Source: an uncultured Clostridia bacterium
GTDB lineage: Bacteria > Bacillota > Clostridia > TANB77 > CAG-508
Direction of reading: 5' to 3'
Length of the DNA: 45,840 nucleotides
Assembly (NCBI GenBank): GCA_944387505.1
Contig: CALXFG010000013.1
Span: 1 to 45,840, forward strand
Under the pieces are notes generated by a model. That model was not told the DNA's origin, made no database searches, and saw nothing but the letters and a program-made list of their open reading frames with translations. The translations under genes and the position numbers were made by a program. Within the stretch, counting starts at the first letter, position 1. Each line of letters begins with the position of its first letter. This document shows, piece after piece, positions 32,725 through 40,854 of the stretch.

Positions 32725-33682
32725 ATGCACCTACTACCTTATGAGGTACATATAATTCCTCTAAATAATCAATATCTTCTTTTGATAATTTCACATGAAA
32801 TGTTCCTACTGCATCATCCAAATATTTTTCTTTTGTTACTCCAATTATTGGAGATGCTACTCCTTTGGCTAGTTGCCAGGCTAGAGCTATTTGTGTCATT
32901 GATACATTTTTCTTTTTAGCAAGTTCATCTACTCTTTTTACAATTTCCATATCCATATCTTTTGTAGAATCATATTTATTTGCTGCTGCCTTATCTGTTT
33001 TACTTTTTAAAGTGTCTGCTGACCAAGTAGGACGAGAAAGTCTTCCTCCTGCTAATGGACTATATGATGTTCTTGATATATTCATATCATCACATATTGG
33101 TATTAATTCTCTTTCATCTTCACGATAAAGAAGATTATAATGATTTTGCATTGATACAAATTTTGTCCAATTGTTTTTTTCTGCTGCATATTGCATTTTT
33201 AAAAATTGATATCCATACATAGCTGACGCTCCAATAGCCCTTACTTTTCCAGATTTAACCACTTTATCTAATGCTTCCATTGTTTCTTCTATTGGTGTAG
33301 TATAATCGAATCTATGAATAATTAGTAAATCAATATAATCTGTTCCTAGTCTTTTTAATGAACCTTCAACTTCTCTAGGTATTGCTTCTTTTGATAAATG
33401 TCCTTCATTAAAATATACTTTTGTTGCAATAATGACTTTATCTCTTGATATATTATTTTTTAATGCCCTTCCTAAATATTCCTCACTTGTTCCTGCTGAA
33501 TAACAATTTGCTGTATCATAGAAGTTTATTCCTAAATCTAATGATTTCTTTATGATTTTTTCTGTTTCTTCTGGATTTAATGTCCAAGCATGCATATTAC
33601 TTGCTGGGTCTCCAAAACTCATACATCCCATGCATAATCTTGATACTTCTATATCAGTATTTCCTAATTTTGTATATTCCAT
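32720..33682 (-). CDS. Aldo/keto reductase
   Basis: A 320-residue NADPH-dependent aldo/keto reductase. The catalytic tetrad is intact: Asp56 and Tyr61 (NFYDTANCYS), Lys88 (ATKVY) and His123 (LIIHRFD). The Tas/YajO-like subgroup is suggested by MGCMSFGDP and by SPLAGGRLSRP. It probably reduces aldehydes or quinones in the detoxification operon. The start follows AGAGGTAGG. It lies 26 bp after the cyclophilin-like gene, and its stop lies in a repeat. Confidence 0.92.
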   Translation of the reverse strand: MEYTKLGNTDIEVSRLCMGCMSFGDPASNMHAWTLNPEETEKIIKKSLDLGINFYDTANCYSAGTSEEYLGRALKNNISRDKVIIATKVYFNEGHLSKEAIPREVEGSLKRLGTDYIDLLIIHRFDYTTPIEETMEALDKVVKSGKVRAIGASAMYGYQFLKMQYAAEKNNWTKFVSMQNHYNLLYREDERELIPICDDMNISRTSYSPLAGGRLSRPTWSADTLKSKTDKAAANKYDSTKDMDMEIVKRVDELAKKKNVSMTQIALAWQLAKGVASPIIGVTKEKYLDDAVGTFHVKLSKEDIDYLEELYVPHKVVGAL

Positions 33683-33708
33683 AGCTAAACCTACCTCTTT
33701 TCTAATTT

Positions 33709-34305
33709 TTAATCTACTCTTTCAATAGTAACTTCAAAATCACCATTCATATTTTCAAATATTTCTGTTCCAGATTCTATTGTTCCTAATTTATATAAAG
33801 AATTAGAATATCTAAAATCTTTATAAAATACGGATACATTTCCCCAAGGTGCATAGTATGAAAAGTCTCCTATTGCTGGTGTATATTCAGAAGGTAATCC
33901 TTCTGTTGATAATTCAGTTGGTAATGTTGCTATTTTTTCTGTATTATTAAAATCTTCAAATGTTAATGTTAGTGGTAACATTTCTAAAAAATCTCTACTT
34001 GCTACATTATCATCTAATCTTACAAATACTTCATTTCCGTTTACAGTTAGTTTTATTCTTGCATTTTCCATATCTACTTCTTCTCCTTTATTTTGTAAAT
34101 TTTGAATTTCATTTACATTAGTAGTATTATTATCATTTACAACATTATCAGTTACATTATTAGTAGTATCATTTTGCATTGTTTCTTGACTTAAACTATT
34201 ATTGCTTTCTATATTTGCATTCTCCCTAGAGTTGAAATATACAATACCTGCTATAATGACAGCTATTATAATCAATAAAACTATAATTAAAATAACTTTC
34301 TTCAT
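33709..34305 (-). CDS. Membrane-anchored cyclophilin-like fold protein
   Basis: A 198-residue protein: an N-terminal helix (VILIIVLLIIIAVIIAGIVYF, 4-24), an Asn/Thr-rich linker (about 30-75) and a C-terminal domain of the cyclophilin-like_2 type. The latter begins ARIKLTVNGNEVFVRL and contains LPLTLTFEDFNNTEKIA and YYAPWGNVSVFYKDF. This fold is common beside flavodoxins and aldo/keto reductases in redox operons; it is not expected to be a classical prolyl isomerase. The linker resembles that of the adjacent flavodoxin. The RBS is AAGGAG. Confidence 0.82.
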   Translation of the reverse strand: MKKVILIIVLLIIIAVIIAGIVYFNSRENANIESNNSLSQETMQNDTTNNVTDNVVNDNNTTNVNEIQNLQNKGEEVDMENARIKLTVNGNEVFVRLDDNVASRDFLEMLPLTLTFEDFNNTEKIATLPTELSTEGLPSEYTPAIGDFSYYAPWGNVSVFYKDFRYSNSLYKLGTIESGTEIFENMNGDFEVTIERVD

Positions 34306-34316
34306 TTATCTTCTCC

Positions 34317-35012
34317 TTAAAATCCTATTTCAGATAACCATTCATTAACTGCACTTTGTGAATTTTCACTATTACTATCTCTTACTGATAATCCTTCTGT
34401 TACAGTTGCATTTGGTTCTTCATCTGCTATATCACCTGGTGTACCAGAAAGTCCTGATCCTCCAGAAGTTACAAATGGTGCTATTGTTTTTCCAGATAAA
34501 TCATATTCATCTAAAAATGTATATATTGCCATTGGCATATCTCCCCACCAAATTGGGTACCCTAAAAAGATTGTGTCATATTGATCTATATTATCTATTT
34601 TTGTACTTAACGCTGGTCTTGCATTTTCTCTTTGTTCTTCTTGTGCTATATCTAATAAGTCATTATAATTATCAGTATATGGTTCTTCTGTTTCTAATTT
34701 TACAATATCTCCACCTACTGCTTCATGTATAAAGTTTGCAACATTCTCAGTATTTCCTGTATGTGAGAAATATACGACTAATACATTTCCATTTTCGTTT
34801 TCTTGGTTATTTTGGTTTTCCTCTGTATTTGTATTTGTTTCATTATTTGCAACTTGTCCGACTTCTTGATTATTTTCTTGATTTTCACTATTTGCTTGAT
34901 TTTGTACTGTATTTGTACTTTCATTATTTCCAGCTAAATTAATTCCTACAACTATTCCAATTACTGCTATTATTAAAATTACAGCTATTAAAACAATTAC
35001 CTTTTTATTCAT
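34317..35012 (-). CDS. Membrane-anchored flavodoxin
   Basis: A 231-residue protein. A transmembrane helix (VIVLIAVILIIAVIGIVVGINL, 5-26), an Asn/Gln/Glu-rich linker and a flavodoxin_4 domain follow in order. The FMN phosphate loop is YFSHTGNTENV and further FMN contacts are FLGYPIWWGDMP and VTSGGSGLSGTP. The anchor puts the flavin outside the membrane. It is 11 bp ahead of the similarly anchored cyclophilin-like protein, so the two probably work together on the outer face. The RBS is AAAGGAAG. Confidence 0.88.
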   Translation of the reverse strand: MNKKVIVLIAVILIIAVIGIVVGINLAGNNESTNTVQNQANSENQENNQEVGQVANNETNTNTEENQNNQENENGNVLVVYFSHTGNTENVANFIHEAVGGDIVKLETEEPYTDNYNDLLDIAQEEQRENARPALSTKIDNIDQYDTIFLGYPIWWGDMPMAIYTFLDEYDLSGKTIAPFVTSGGSGLSGTPGDIADEEPNATVTEGLSVRDSNSENSQSAVNEWLSEIGF

Positions 35013-35032
35013 AATTTCATCTTCCTTTCATT

Positions 35033-35578
35033 TTATTCTTTATCTAATCTTAAACAATTTCCAATTGTATCTCCTGTTCTTAAATATGTGTATTTTGGAA
35101 ATTCAAATAATACTGGGCTAAATTTTGTATAATCTATTTTACCTTTTTCATCTAAATTTTCTTCTTGTACATAAGTATTTGCAATTGTCATGATAAAATT
35201 ATCAAAATTATCTGTCTCATAATTATCTTCTACTTTACATTCCATAACAACTGGTGCATCATTTATAATTGGTGCTCCTGCTTCTCCAATACGATATTCA
35301 AAAACATCTGATTTATCTTCTTTACTTCCACTTACACTACCTACATAATCTGCTTTTTTAAGCATTTCTTCACTTACTATATTTATTGATAATGTTTTTG
35401 TTTCCTTTATTCCTATATTTGTATAATGTTTTTTGACCAAACTTACCATTACTCTATCATGTCCTATAATTCCACTATGACCTGCTAAAAGCCAATTTAC
35501 TTTTCCATCTACCATTGTTCCTATTACCAATAATGGCATTGGATATAAGGCTAATTTTGAACCTATATTCTTTTGCAT
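35033..35578 (-). CDS. Flavin reductase-like (FMN-binding split barrel) protein
   Basis: A 181-residue flavin reductase-like domain protein. The split-barrel start PMPLLVIGTMVDGKVNWLLAG and the RVMVSLVKKHYTNIGIKET segment are typical. Members bind FMN and reduce it, or use it, with NAD(P)H. It is in the middle of the redox operon (20 bp before the anchored flavodoxin). The RBS is AAGGAGG. The electron acceptor is not deducible. Confidence 0.87.
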   Translation of the reverse strand: MQKNIGSKLALYPMPLLVIGTMVDGKVNWLLAGHSGIIGHDRVMVSLVKKHYTNIGIKETKTLSINIVSEEMLKKADYVGSVSGSKEDKSDVFEYRIGEAGAPIINDAPVVMECKVEDNYETDNFDNFIMTIANTYVQEENLDEKGKIDYTKFSPVLFEFPKYTYLRTGDTIGNCLRLDKE

Positions 35579-35594
35579 TTTTATTCCTCCTTCT

Positions 35595-36344
35595 TTATTC
35601 AGGTATTACTTCATTAATACATGCAATTGCATTTAAACTTCTTGGATATCCTATATAAGGAAGAAGTGCCGTTACTGTATTTAATAATGTTTGTTTATCA
35701 TTTCCTACATTTACGTTTCCTGCTATATGTCCTTTTACTTGTGGCTCACAACCTCCTTGTGAAATTAGTATTGAAAATGTAATTAATTCTCTTGTTTTAA
35801 CATCTAATCCATTTCTTGTATAATAATCTCCAAAACAGTTATCAGATAAGAATTTTTGAATGTGAACTTGATTTTCTGGAGAATTTTCATAATTCTTATC
35901 TATGACATCTCCAAATATTGATTTTTGTACTTCTAATCCTTTATCAAAACGATTTTCTAAAGTTGTTGTCCCTTGTTTTTCTAATGGTAGTTTAATTCCT
36001 CTTTCTTCAAATATCTGATTTGTTGGTTCTAACAAATCTAATACTTTTAAAATTCCTACATAAGGAACTGCTTGATATAATATTTCTTTAATCTCTATAG
36101 GAGTTACTCCAACATTTAATGCTGCTTTTACAAATGTTTCATATCTCTTAGGTGTTTGTGTTGCAATTGTTGCAGCTAGTATAACCATTTGTCTGGTTTT
36201 CTCATCTAAATGATCATATTCTTGTGCCTCATCTAAACTAAAATTTGCGACAATTTCCATTAACTCCTCATCATAATTTTCCTGTAAATTTGTTTCTTTA
36301 AATAATTTTTTGCAATTTTCCGTTGCTTTTTCTGTAATATTCAT
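35595..36344 (-). CDS. Carboxymuconolactone decarboxylase family protein (two domains)
   Basis: A 249-residue protein with two tandem AhpD-like/CMD domains: DEKTRQMVILAATIATQTPKR...ALNVGVTPIEIKEILYQAVPYVG, then KTRELITFSILISQGGCEPQVKGHIAGNVNVG. The first lacks the CxxC of AhpD; only one Cys (GGCEPQ) is present in the second, so a disulfide reductase mechanism is unlikely. Similar two-domain proteins cluster with flavodoxins and aldo/keto reductases. The RBS is AAAGGAGG. Confidence 0.9.
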   Translation of the reverse strand: MNITEKATENCKKLFKETNLQENYDEELMEIVANFSLDEAQEYDHLDEKTRQMVILAATIATQTPKRYETFVKAALNVGVTPIEIKEILYQAVPYVGILKVLDLLEPTNQIFEERGIKLPLEKQGTTTLENRFDKGLEVQKSIFGDVIDKNYENSPENQVHIQKFLSDNCFGDYYTRNGLDVKTRELITFSILISQGGCEPQVKGHIAGNVNVGNDKQTLLNTVTALLPYIGYPRSLNAIACINEVIPE

Positions 36345-36360
36345 AATTTACTACCTCCTT

Positions 36361-37038
36361 TTAATTTTTTACTTTTTGATTTTTATTATTTTTTACCTTT
36401 CTTATGATAGAAAAAATCATATAAATAACTAATGCTATTGCAATTAATACTAATACATATTTTAAGTAAAATAATATTGGACTTTGTTCATAATCGAAAA
36501 ATTTAAAGTCATTCATTAAAAACATATCTTCCCAAACCCTTAAATTGATAAAAGCATATATTCCTAATCCTACTAAGAGAACTAATCCAAAGTAATATAC
36601 ATATTCAAAGGTACTATTTTTCATTTTTGCATTCAATTTACTCATTAACGCTGTTATATGAAGTCCAACATGAATAGCCATTAATACAAATCCCCAAGAT
36701 GTAGATAGCATGTGTAATCTTCTTCCAAACATAGTTGTTGGAATATCTAAAAATGCAAATACATCAGCTGAAATCATTATTCCACTTACCATCATTCCTA
36801 CCATTGCTATAAAAAGTAATAAATTTAGTATCATATGAAATGTTCTTTGAAAATTATGTTTTCCTTTAAAAATTGATTTATACCATTTTATATTTAATAC
36901 ATGATGAATGATAAACAATACAAATGCAATTGTTCCTAAGATTTCATGTACTTCGTTTTCTGTTACATAATATCCCATTAATATAACAAAAAGAAAAGTC
37001 ATCACTATGTCTATTATTATTTTAATTTTATTTTTCAT
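36361..37038 (-). CDS. DUF4405 membrane protein (cytochrome b561-like topology)
   Basis: A 225-residue protein with about six membrane helices. Several His residues lie at helix ends (FIIHHVLNIKWYKSIFKG, FHMILNLLLFIAMVGMMVSGIM, GRRLHMLSTSWGFVLMAIHVGLH), the pattern expected of a di-haem cytochrome b-type DUF4405 protein. It may pass electrons between membrane quinones and the flavoproteins encoded beside it. The RBS is GGAG. The 20-bp upstream gap and beyond contain a flavodoxin gene remnant. Confidence 0.78.
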   Translation of the reverse strand: MKNKIKIIIDIVMTFLFVILMGYYVTENEVHEILGTIAFVLFIIHHVLNIKWYKSIFKGKHNFQRTFHMILNLLLFIAMVGMMVSGIMISADVFAFLDIPTTMFGRRLHMLSTSWGFVLMAIHVGLHITALMSKLNAKMKNSTFEYVYYFGLVLLVGLGIYAFINLRVWEDMFLMNDFKFFDYEQSPILFYLKYVLVLIAIALVIYMIFSIIRKVKNNKNQKVKN

Positions 37039-37058
37039 CTATTTTTCTCCATAATCTA

Positions 37059-37142
37059 TTAATTTTCAGAAATACCATTAGCATTTAACCAATTGGATAT
37101 ATCATTTTCTAGACCTGAACCACCAGAATAATGGCAAAAATT
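37059..37142 (-). pseudogene. Flavodoxin C-terminal remnant
   Basis: Downstream of the FMN reductase the minus strand reads NNFCHYSGGSGLENDISN, then WLNANGISEN and a TAA stop (37059-37061). SGGSGL...WL is the C-terminal end of flavodoxin_4 proteins like the two intact ones in this operon. No upstream part in this frame remains. It indicates that a third flavodoxin gene once stood here and was replaced or deleted. Confidence 0.7.
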
Positions 37143-37146
37143 ATTT

Positions 37147-37680
37147 TTATTTCATCTTTTTCCCTAATTCATATGCTTCTTTATAAAAATGTTCTGGAAT
37201 CATACCTACTGTTCCACAACCTTTTCCTACAATCATTCCCTCATCTTTATAATGCATATAGTTTACTAACTTTTTATAATGTACGATTAAAGGCTCAACT
37301 GTTGAATCATCTGTATTCCAACATGTCATAATATATGCTATTCTTAATCTTTTTCGACTTATTCTTCCAGTTCTTGAATAAAATCTATCTATTGTAGCCT
37401 TTAATGGAGCTGTCATTGCAAAATAGTAAACTGGTGTTGCTAAGACTAACATATCTGCATCTTCCACTGCATCTAAAATCTTAACCATATCATCTTTAAA
37501 TACACAATCTCCATCCATTCCACAATGGTTACAACCTATACAAGGATGTATATCTAAATGAGCTGTATCAAATCTTATGATTTCATTACCATTTTCTTCT
37601 GCTCCTCTTATAAATTCATCAACTAATGTATTTGATGTTCCGTGTAAATTATAACTTCCTGTCAATACGACTATTTTCAT
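37147..37680 (-). CDS. NADPH-dependent FMN reductase / iron-sulfur flavoprotein-like
   Basis: A 177-residue flavodoxin-fold protein. The FMN site is VLTGSYNLHGTSNTLVDEF, and the family's Cys cluster is CIGCNHCGMDGDC (47-59), found in ISF-type proteins and in related FMN reductases. LATPVYYFAMTAPLKATIDRFYSR is the second FMN contact. It likely shuttles electrons to quinones or aromatic compounds. It lies between a flavodoxin gene and the flavodoxin remnant. The RBS is AAAGGAGTG. Confidence 0.88.
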   Translation of the reverse strand: MKIVVLTGSYNLHGTSNTLVDEFIRGAEENGNEIIRFDTAHLDIHPCIGCNHCGMDGDCVFKDDMVKILDAVEDADMLVLATPVYYFAMTAPLKATIDRFYSRTGRISRKRLRIAYIMTCWNTDDSTVEPLIVHYKKLVNYMHYKDEGMIVGKGCGTVGMIPEHFYKEAYELGKKMK

Positions 37681-37698
37681 AATTTTTCACTCCTTTAT

Positions 37699-38175
37699 TT
37701 ATAAACTATTAGCCCATAATTTTAATTCTTCTACACTAGCATTTCTTCCAAATCTTTTTCCTTCAATAAAGTTTACATTATTGGAACAACTTTGCTTCAA
37801 ATCTGAAATGGTATTTCCCAATCCACTTCCTCCTGATGTATAGAAAACAACTATTGTTTTTCCTGAAAAATCATAACTTTCTAAAAACGTATTGATTATT
37901 CTTGGTGCTGTATACCACCAAATTGGAAAACCTAAAAATACTGTATCATACTCTTCCATATTACTTACTTTTCCATTAATCTCTGGTCTTTCATCATTAT
38001 GATTCATTTCTAGTGAAGTACGACTATTCTTATTTCTCCAATTTAAATCATCACTTGTATATGGTTTTAAGGGTGATATCTCATATAAGTCACCATCAAT
38101 AGCTTCTGCTAAATTTTCTGCAACACTTCTTGTTGCTCCTGTACAAGAAAAATACGCAACTAACTTTTTGCTCAT
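37699..38175 (-). CDS. Flavodoxin
   Basis: A 158-residue cytosolic flavodoxin_4 domain protein: KLVAYFSCTGATRSVAENLAE, FLGFPIWWYTAPRIINTF and FYTSGGSGLGNTISDL are the FMN contact segments. The ATG at 38175 follows AGGAGTGG; an earlier in-frame ATG three codons upstream is less well placed. It is the first enzyme gene after the TetR regulator, 11 bp away, and the untethered counterpart of the anchored flavodoxin downstream. Confidence 0.9.
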   Translation of the reverse strand: MSKKLVAYFSCTGATRSVAENLAEAIDGDLYEISPLKPYTSDDLNWRNKNSRTSLEMNHNDERPEINGKVSNMEEYDTVFLGFPIWWYTAPRIINTFLESYDFSGKTIVVFYTSGGSGLGNTISDLKQSCSNNVNFIEGKRFGRNASVEELKLWANSL

Positions 38176-38186
38176 AAAAACCACTC

Positions 38187-38798
38187 CTAACTTAATAATT
38201 TTATAATTCCTTTATATGTAATGTCATAGATAGATAAATACTTAAATGGTACATCAGCTGTTTCCATTGCTTGCATTTGTTTTTCTGTTACTTCTGCATA
38301 AGGATAAATTCCATACATTAGTGGAAAAAATAAGAATACAAATTCTTCTTTTTCTTCATCACTCATTTTTTCAAAGAATTTATCAACACATTTTCTTACC
38401 ATCTTTATTGCATTTCCATAAGCTCTTTTAAATTCTATTAGTTCTTCCATTCTGCTATTTTCTTCCATATCATACATATTCATAGAAAGTAATTTTAATA
38501 GATTTTTTCTTTTTGCAACTGTATTGGCCAACTTGTCTGCAAACACTTCTTTTGCCATTTCCTGATTTTGCTCATACATTTCATTTAAGTCATCTATCCA
38601 TCTTTCATACTCTCTTTTTAAAAGTGCTAGGAATATTTCTTCTTTTGTTTGAAAATAATTGTATATGGAAGTACGAGAAAATGTAGTTTCCTCTCCTATA
38701 CTTTTTATTGTTATATCTTTAAAACTATTGTTTTCATAAAGTTTTTCACAAGCATTTATGATTTCTTCTTTCCTAATATCCATTATTTCCTTCGCCAT
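38187..38798 (-). CDS. TetR family transcriptional regulator
   Basis: A 203-residue TetR/AcrR repressor. The N-terminal helix-turn-helix is FKDITIKSIGEETTFSRTSIYNYFQTKEEIFLALL (about 22-56), followed by a helical ligand-binding domain with no recognised ligand. It heads the redox operon and is preceded by two palindromes (TGACAC-C-GTGTCA type), one overlapping its -35 box, which indicates autorepression of the whole operon. The likely inducer is an electrophile or quinone, an inference from the enzymes. The RBS is AAAAGGAGG. Confidence 0.92.
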   Translation of the reverse strand: MAKEIMDIRKEEIINACEKLYENNSFKDITIKSIGEETTFSRTSIYNYFQTKEEIFLALLKREYERWIDDLNEMYEQNQEMAKEVFADKLANTVAKRKNLLKLLSMNMYDMEENSRMEELIEFKRAYGNAIKMVRKCVDKFFEKMSDEEKEEFVFLFFPLMYGIYPYAEVTEKQMQAMETADVPFKYLSIYDITYKGIIKLLS

Positions 38799-38814
38799 TT
38801 TGTTTCCTCCTTTT

Positions 38815-38868
38815 CTGACATCGTGTCAGTTTTAATTGTTATATATCATACTTCTGACACCGTGTCAA
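38815..38868 (-). promoter_or_regulatory. Promoter with two TetR operators
   Basis: TTGACA (38863-38868) and TATATA (38840-38845) are 17 bp apart. Operator 2, TGACAC-C-GTGTCA (38855-38867), overlaps the -35. Operator 1, CTGACA-TCG-TGTCAG (38815-38829), lies between the start site and the RBS. The centres are 39 bp apart, about four helical turns. Confidence 0.8.
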
Positions 38869-38911
38869 TATGTTTTATAAAACTTTTTTCATATATTTTA
38901 TACTACCATAC

Positions 38912-38952
38912 AAAAATGTCGCATAGACTTCGTTTGTCTATGCGACATTTTT
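38912..38952. terminator. GTCGCATAGA hairpin after the SDR gene (repeat family, copy 2)
   Basis: A perfect 17-bp stem, AAAAATGTCGCATAGAC and complement, with a 7-base loop lies just past the SDR stop. A-rich and T-rich arm ends make it usable on both strands. It differs at two positions from the inverted core of 21581-21611. Confidence 0.8.
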
Positions 38953-38954
38953 CC

Positions 38955-39863
38955 TTATTCCTTTCCAGAATTCAATGCATTTTTAGCTGATTTATTTAAC
39001 ATCTTTTTGGCAAGTGCACAAATGATTGGGTTTGTTGCAGATACTGCTTCTAAGTTTTTCTTCTTTCCTAAAACTTTTAAACAAGTATCTGTATAATCAA
39101 CTACCATATCTAATCCAGATACAAATGATGCCATATCAGAATTCAAAAATACCATTGGACCTGCCATTTCTTCCGATGTTGCCAATCTTCCAGCTAATCC
39201 TGCTTGTGCAATTAATCCTTCTTCACTTCCTACCATATCTTGGAATTCTTGTTTCATTCCTGTATCTGTTGATGCTGGCAATACATTGTTCATTCTAATT
39301 CCCATTTTTGCAAATTCTACTGATTGCTCACATATAAATTGAGATAAACATCTTTTAGAATACATATATGCAAATGTTGCAGGTGCAGATGAAGCTAATT
39401 TTTTCGTTACTTCTTGAACTTCTTCCCAAGTTTTGCTATGTACAACTTTGTTTTGTTCTCTCTTAAATTTCTTCCACTCTAGTCCCGCTGTAGAAGTACA
39501 AAAAACAATACTAGCACCTTTACTCATTCTATTTTTCAAATAATTTAAAGTGATATACATATTTGCTGTATAGTTACAGTCAAACGTTGTTCTATAATCT
39601 GTTTTTGAACCAGAAAGTCCAGCAACACCAAAAAATGAATCAATATGTTCAGGAATCTTTTTAAATGTTTCATCTATTTCTTCTTTTTTTGCTAAGTTAC
39701 ATTGTATAAACTCTGTAATTCCTTCTACTTTACATTCATTCATATCAATTGCATAAACTTTTGCTCCTAAATCGACAAGCATTCTAGCTGTTGCTTCTCC
39801 CATTCCACTAGATGCTCCTGTTACAACACAAATTTTTCCTTGGTATCCAAAATAATCTTTCAT
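38955..39863 (-). CDS. Short-chain dehydrogenase, 3-alpha-hydroxysteroid dehydrogenase/carbonyl reductase-like
   Basis: A 302-residue classical-type SDR. The cofactor loop is VTGASSGMGEA (14-24), and the catalytic residues are Ser in STAG (about 124), Tyr166 and Lys170 (YMYSK). The Ser-Tyr distance of about 42 residues, against about 13 in most SDRs, reflects an insertion of roughly 28 residues (KKFKREQNKVVHSKTWEEVQ). This is the arrangement of the Comamonas 3-alpha-HSD/carbonyl reductase, so a steroid or bile-acid substrate is possible but not shown. It is monocistronic, just upstream of the TetR operon, and has its own terminator. Confidence 0.85.
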   Translation of the reverse strand: MKDYFGYQGKICVVTGASSGMGEATARMLVDLGAKVYAIDMNECKVEGITEFIQCNLAKKEEIDETFKKIPEHIDSFFGVAGLSGSKTDYRTTFDCNYTANMYITLNYLKNRMSKGASIVFCTSTAGLEWKKFKREQNKVVHSKTWEEVQEVTKKLASSAPATFAYMYSKRCLSQFICEQSVEFAKMGIRMNNVLPASTDTGMKQEFQDMVGSEEGLIAQAGLAGRLATSEEMAGPMVFLNSDMASFVSGLDMVVDYTDTCLKVLGKKKNLEAVSATNPIICALAKKMLNKSAKNALNSGKE

Positions 39864-39994
39864 AATTAATCCCTCTTCTTTCGTTTTATTTTTTATATTT
39901 TATATTTTTATCTAGTAAATCCTATTTTAGTCCTTTGTTATTTTGTTCATTTTCAAATATATTATCATTCAAAAAATAATGCTATCAATATTTC

Positions 39995-40837
39995 TTACTT
40001 TAAATCCACAAAATTCAATTTTTCTATTACATCTTTTCCTATAATTTCATTTGCTAATTCCACAAATTCATTAAACAATTCAATTTGTCCTCTATGATGT
40101 GTATCTATTCCATATACAACACGAATGTCATATTCTGATGCAATCTTCCAAAATTCTTTGCATGGATATACTACTTTTGCTAAGTTCTTTCTTTGTTCTT
40201 CTATTGGTTTATGATTTAATTTCTCATTTTCATAATATGTTTTTGCAAATATATTATTTAAATTAATTTCTAAAGGTATCTGATATTTTTCAGCAGCTTG
40301 ACAAATAAGGTGTGCAACTTTTGCTTCAATTTCTCCAAAATCTTTTCTCTTTAACATATATAAATCAGGATGTGCAATAATATCTGGAAATTCACATTTC
40401 ATTGCTTGTTCTATATATTCTGCATATCTTAATAATTCTTTATCTGAAAAATCATCTTTTCCATGTATTTTTAGATTTTTATTATCCTCATAAACAAAAT
40501 GTTGTCCTAAAATCAATTTATCTGTTTCAGCTTTTAATTCTTTTAAGTTTTCTTCTTCTCCTGGTAAATATTCCACTTCATACCCACTTTGGATTTCAAT
40601 TTGTCCAGCATATTTTTCTTTTAATGCTTGTATGCTATCTAAATATTCTTTTCTTTGATTATATTCCATACGCATATGTTTTCTTTTATCTATTTTATTT
40701 TTTTCTGGACAATGGTCTGTAAAAGCCATTCTTTTAAATCCCATTTTGATGTATGCTTCTACATATTCTTCATCTGTCAAATCTAAATCTGCGTGTCCAC
40801 ATCTATATGTATGTGAATGATAATTAAATTCTTGCAT
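39995..40837 (-). CDS. PHP-domain phosphatase (histidinol-phosphatase family)
   Basis: A 280-residue PHP superfamily hydrolase. Metal ligands are visible in HSHTYRCGHAD (7-17), FTDHCPEK, GYEVEYLPGEE, IIAHPDLYMLKRKD and YGIDTHHRGQI. It matches the HisK-type histidinol-phosphate phosphatase family (COG1387), but there are no other his genes nearby, so it may act on another sugar or nucleotide phosphate. The start follows AAAGGAGG. A string of small hydrolase genes lies upstream on the same strand. Confidence 0.85.
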   Translation of the reverse strand: MQEFNYHSHTYRCGHADLDLTDEEYVEAYIKMGFKRMAFTDHCPEKNKIDKRKHMRMEYNQRKEYLDSIQALKEKYAGQIEIQSGYEVEYLPGEEENLKELKAETDKLILGQHFVYEDNKNLKIHGKDDFSDKELLRYAEYIEQAMKCEFPDIIAHPDLYMLKRKDFGEIEAKVAHLICQAAEKYQIPLEINLNNIFAKTYYENEKLNHKPIEEQRKNLAKVVYPCKEFWKIASEYDIRVVYGIDTHHRGQIELFNEFVELANEIIGKDVIEKLNFVDLK

Positions 40838-40854
40838 GATTTTTCCTCCTTTTA

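Noticed and set aside
39995-40837. A histidine biosynthesis cluster around the PHP phosphatase
   Set aside because: None of the neighbours belongs to the histidine pathway; only the family resemblance points that way.
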